Below, piece after piece: positions 6,165-6,214 of a DNA stretch of 6,214 nt. The position numbers and the translations under genes are program-made. A model generated the notes under the pieces. That model was not told the DNA's origin. It made no database searches and saw nothing but the letters and a program-made list of their open reading frames with translations. The stretch lies in contig USKH01000076.1 of NCBI GenBank assembly GCA_900555125.1, forward strand, positions 1 to 6,214. Reading direction: 5' to 3'. The DNA comes from an uncultured Clostridium sp. (lineage in GTDB: Bacteria; Bacillota; Clostridia; Christensenellales; Pumilibacteraceae). Every line of letters starts with the position of its first letter. Positions within the stretch are counted from its first letter, which is position 1.

Positions 6165-6214
6165 GCGAGGGTGGCGAAACTGGCAGACGCGCACGTTTGA
6201 GGGGCGTGTGGGCA
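6165..6214 (+). tRNA. tRNA-Leu (anticodon GAG), 5' part only
   Basis: The acceptor strand GCGAGGG (6165-6171) is followed by T8-G9, a D-arm GCG...CGC with the invariant GG in its loop (6182-6183), and an anticodon stem CACGT/GCGTG (6192-6196 and 6204-6208). The seven-base loop TTGAGGG places the anticodon GAG at 6199-6201, with T33 and a purine at 37. GAG reads the leucine codons CUC and CUU. The D-arm sequence GGCGAAACTGGCAGACGCGC is characteristic of bacterial leucine tRNAs. The window ends at the start of the long variable arm (TGGGCA), so the T-arm, the 3' acceptor strand and any further tRNAs lie outside. Confidence 0.95.

Overview
The window looks like chromosomal DNA from a Gram-positive, low-to-mid GC Firmicute, probably an uncultured gut or host-associated member of the Clostridia. 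The evidence is a DegV-family gene with a strong AGGAGG ribosome binding site, near-consensus vegetative (sigma-A type) promoters with 17-base spacers, A/T-rich intergenic DNA, and a very long exported protein built from Listeria-Bacteroides (InlB B-type) repeats. The lineage is inferred from style; no marker gene fixes it.

Layout: bases 1-159 are a leader region with an imperfect 30-base inverted repeat and a weak promoter candidate. Bases 160-1038 (+) encode a complete DegV-family fatty-acid-binding protein. Bases 1039-1372 separate two convergent genes and hold a GC-rich hairpin, an intrinsic terminator for the DegV gene and one for the gene opposite. Bases 1373-5803 (-) encode a 1476-residue exported, possibly lipid-anchored surface protein. 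It has a signal peptide, a small beta-sandwich-like domain, 12 Listeria-Bacteroides-type repeats (the first degenerate), one divergent repeat of the same class, and a C-terminal GLUG-type beta-helix. It is transcribed from its own near-consensus promoter (TTGACA-17-TATGAT) through a leader of about 110 bases that can form a sizeable hairpin. Bases 5804-6164 are the divergent intergenic region. Bases 6165-6214 (+) are the 5' part of a tRNA-Leu with anticodon GAG, driven by a perfect TTGACA-17-TATAAT promoter; the window ends in its variable arm.

The three genes each have their own signals and show no sign of acting together: a lipid-metabolism accessory protein, a surface protein probably involved in adhesion or envelope interactions, and a tRNA. 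I found no CRISPR array, mobile element, defence system or biosynthetic cluster. The most interesting items are the architecture and internal duplication of the surface protein, its structured leader, and its atypical signal-peptide/cysteine junction.
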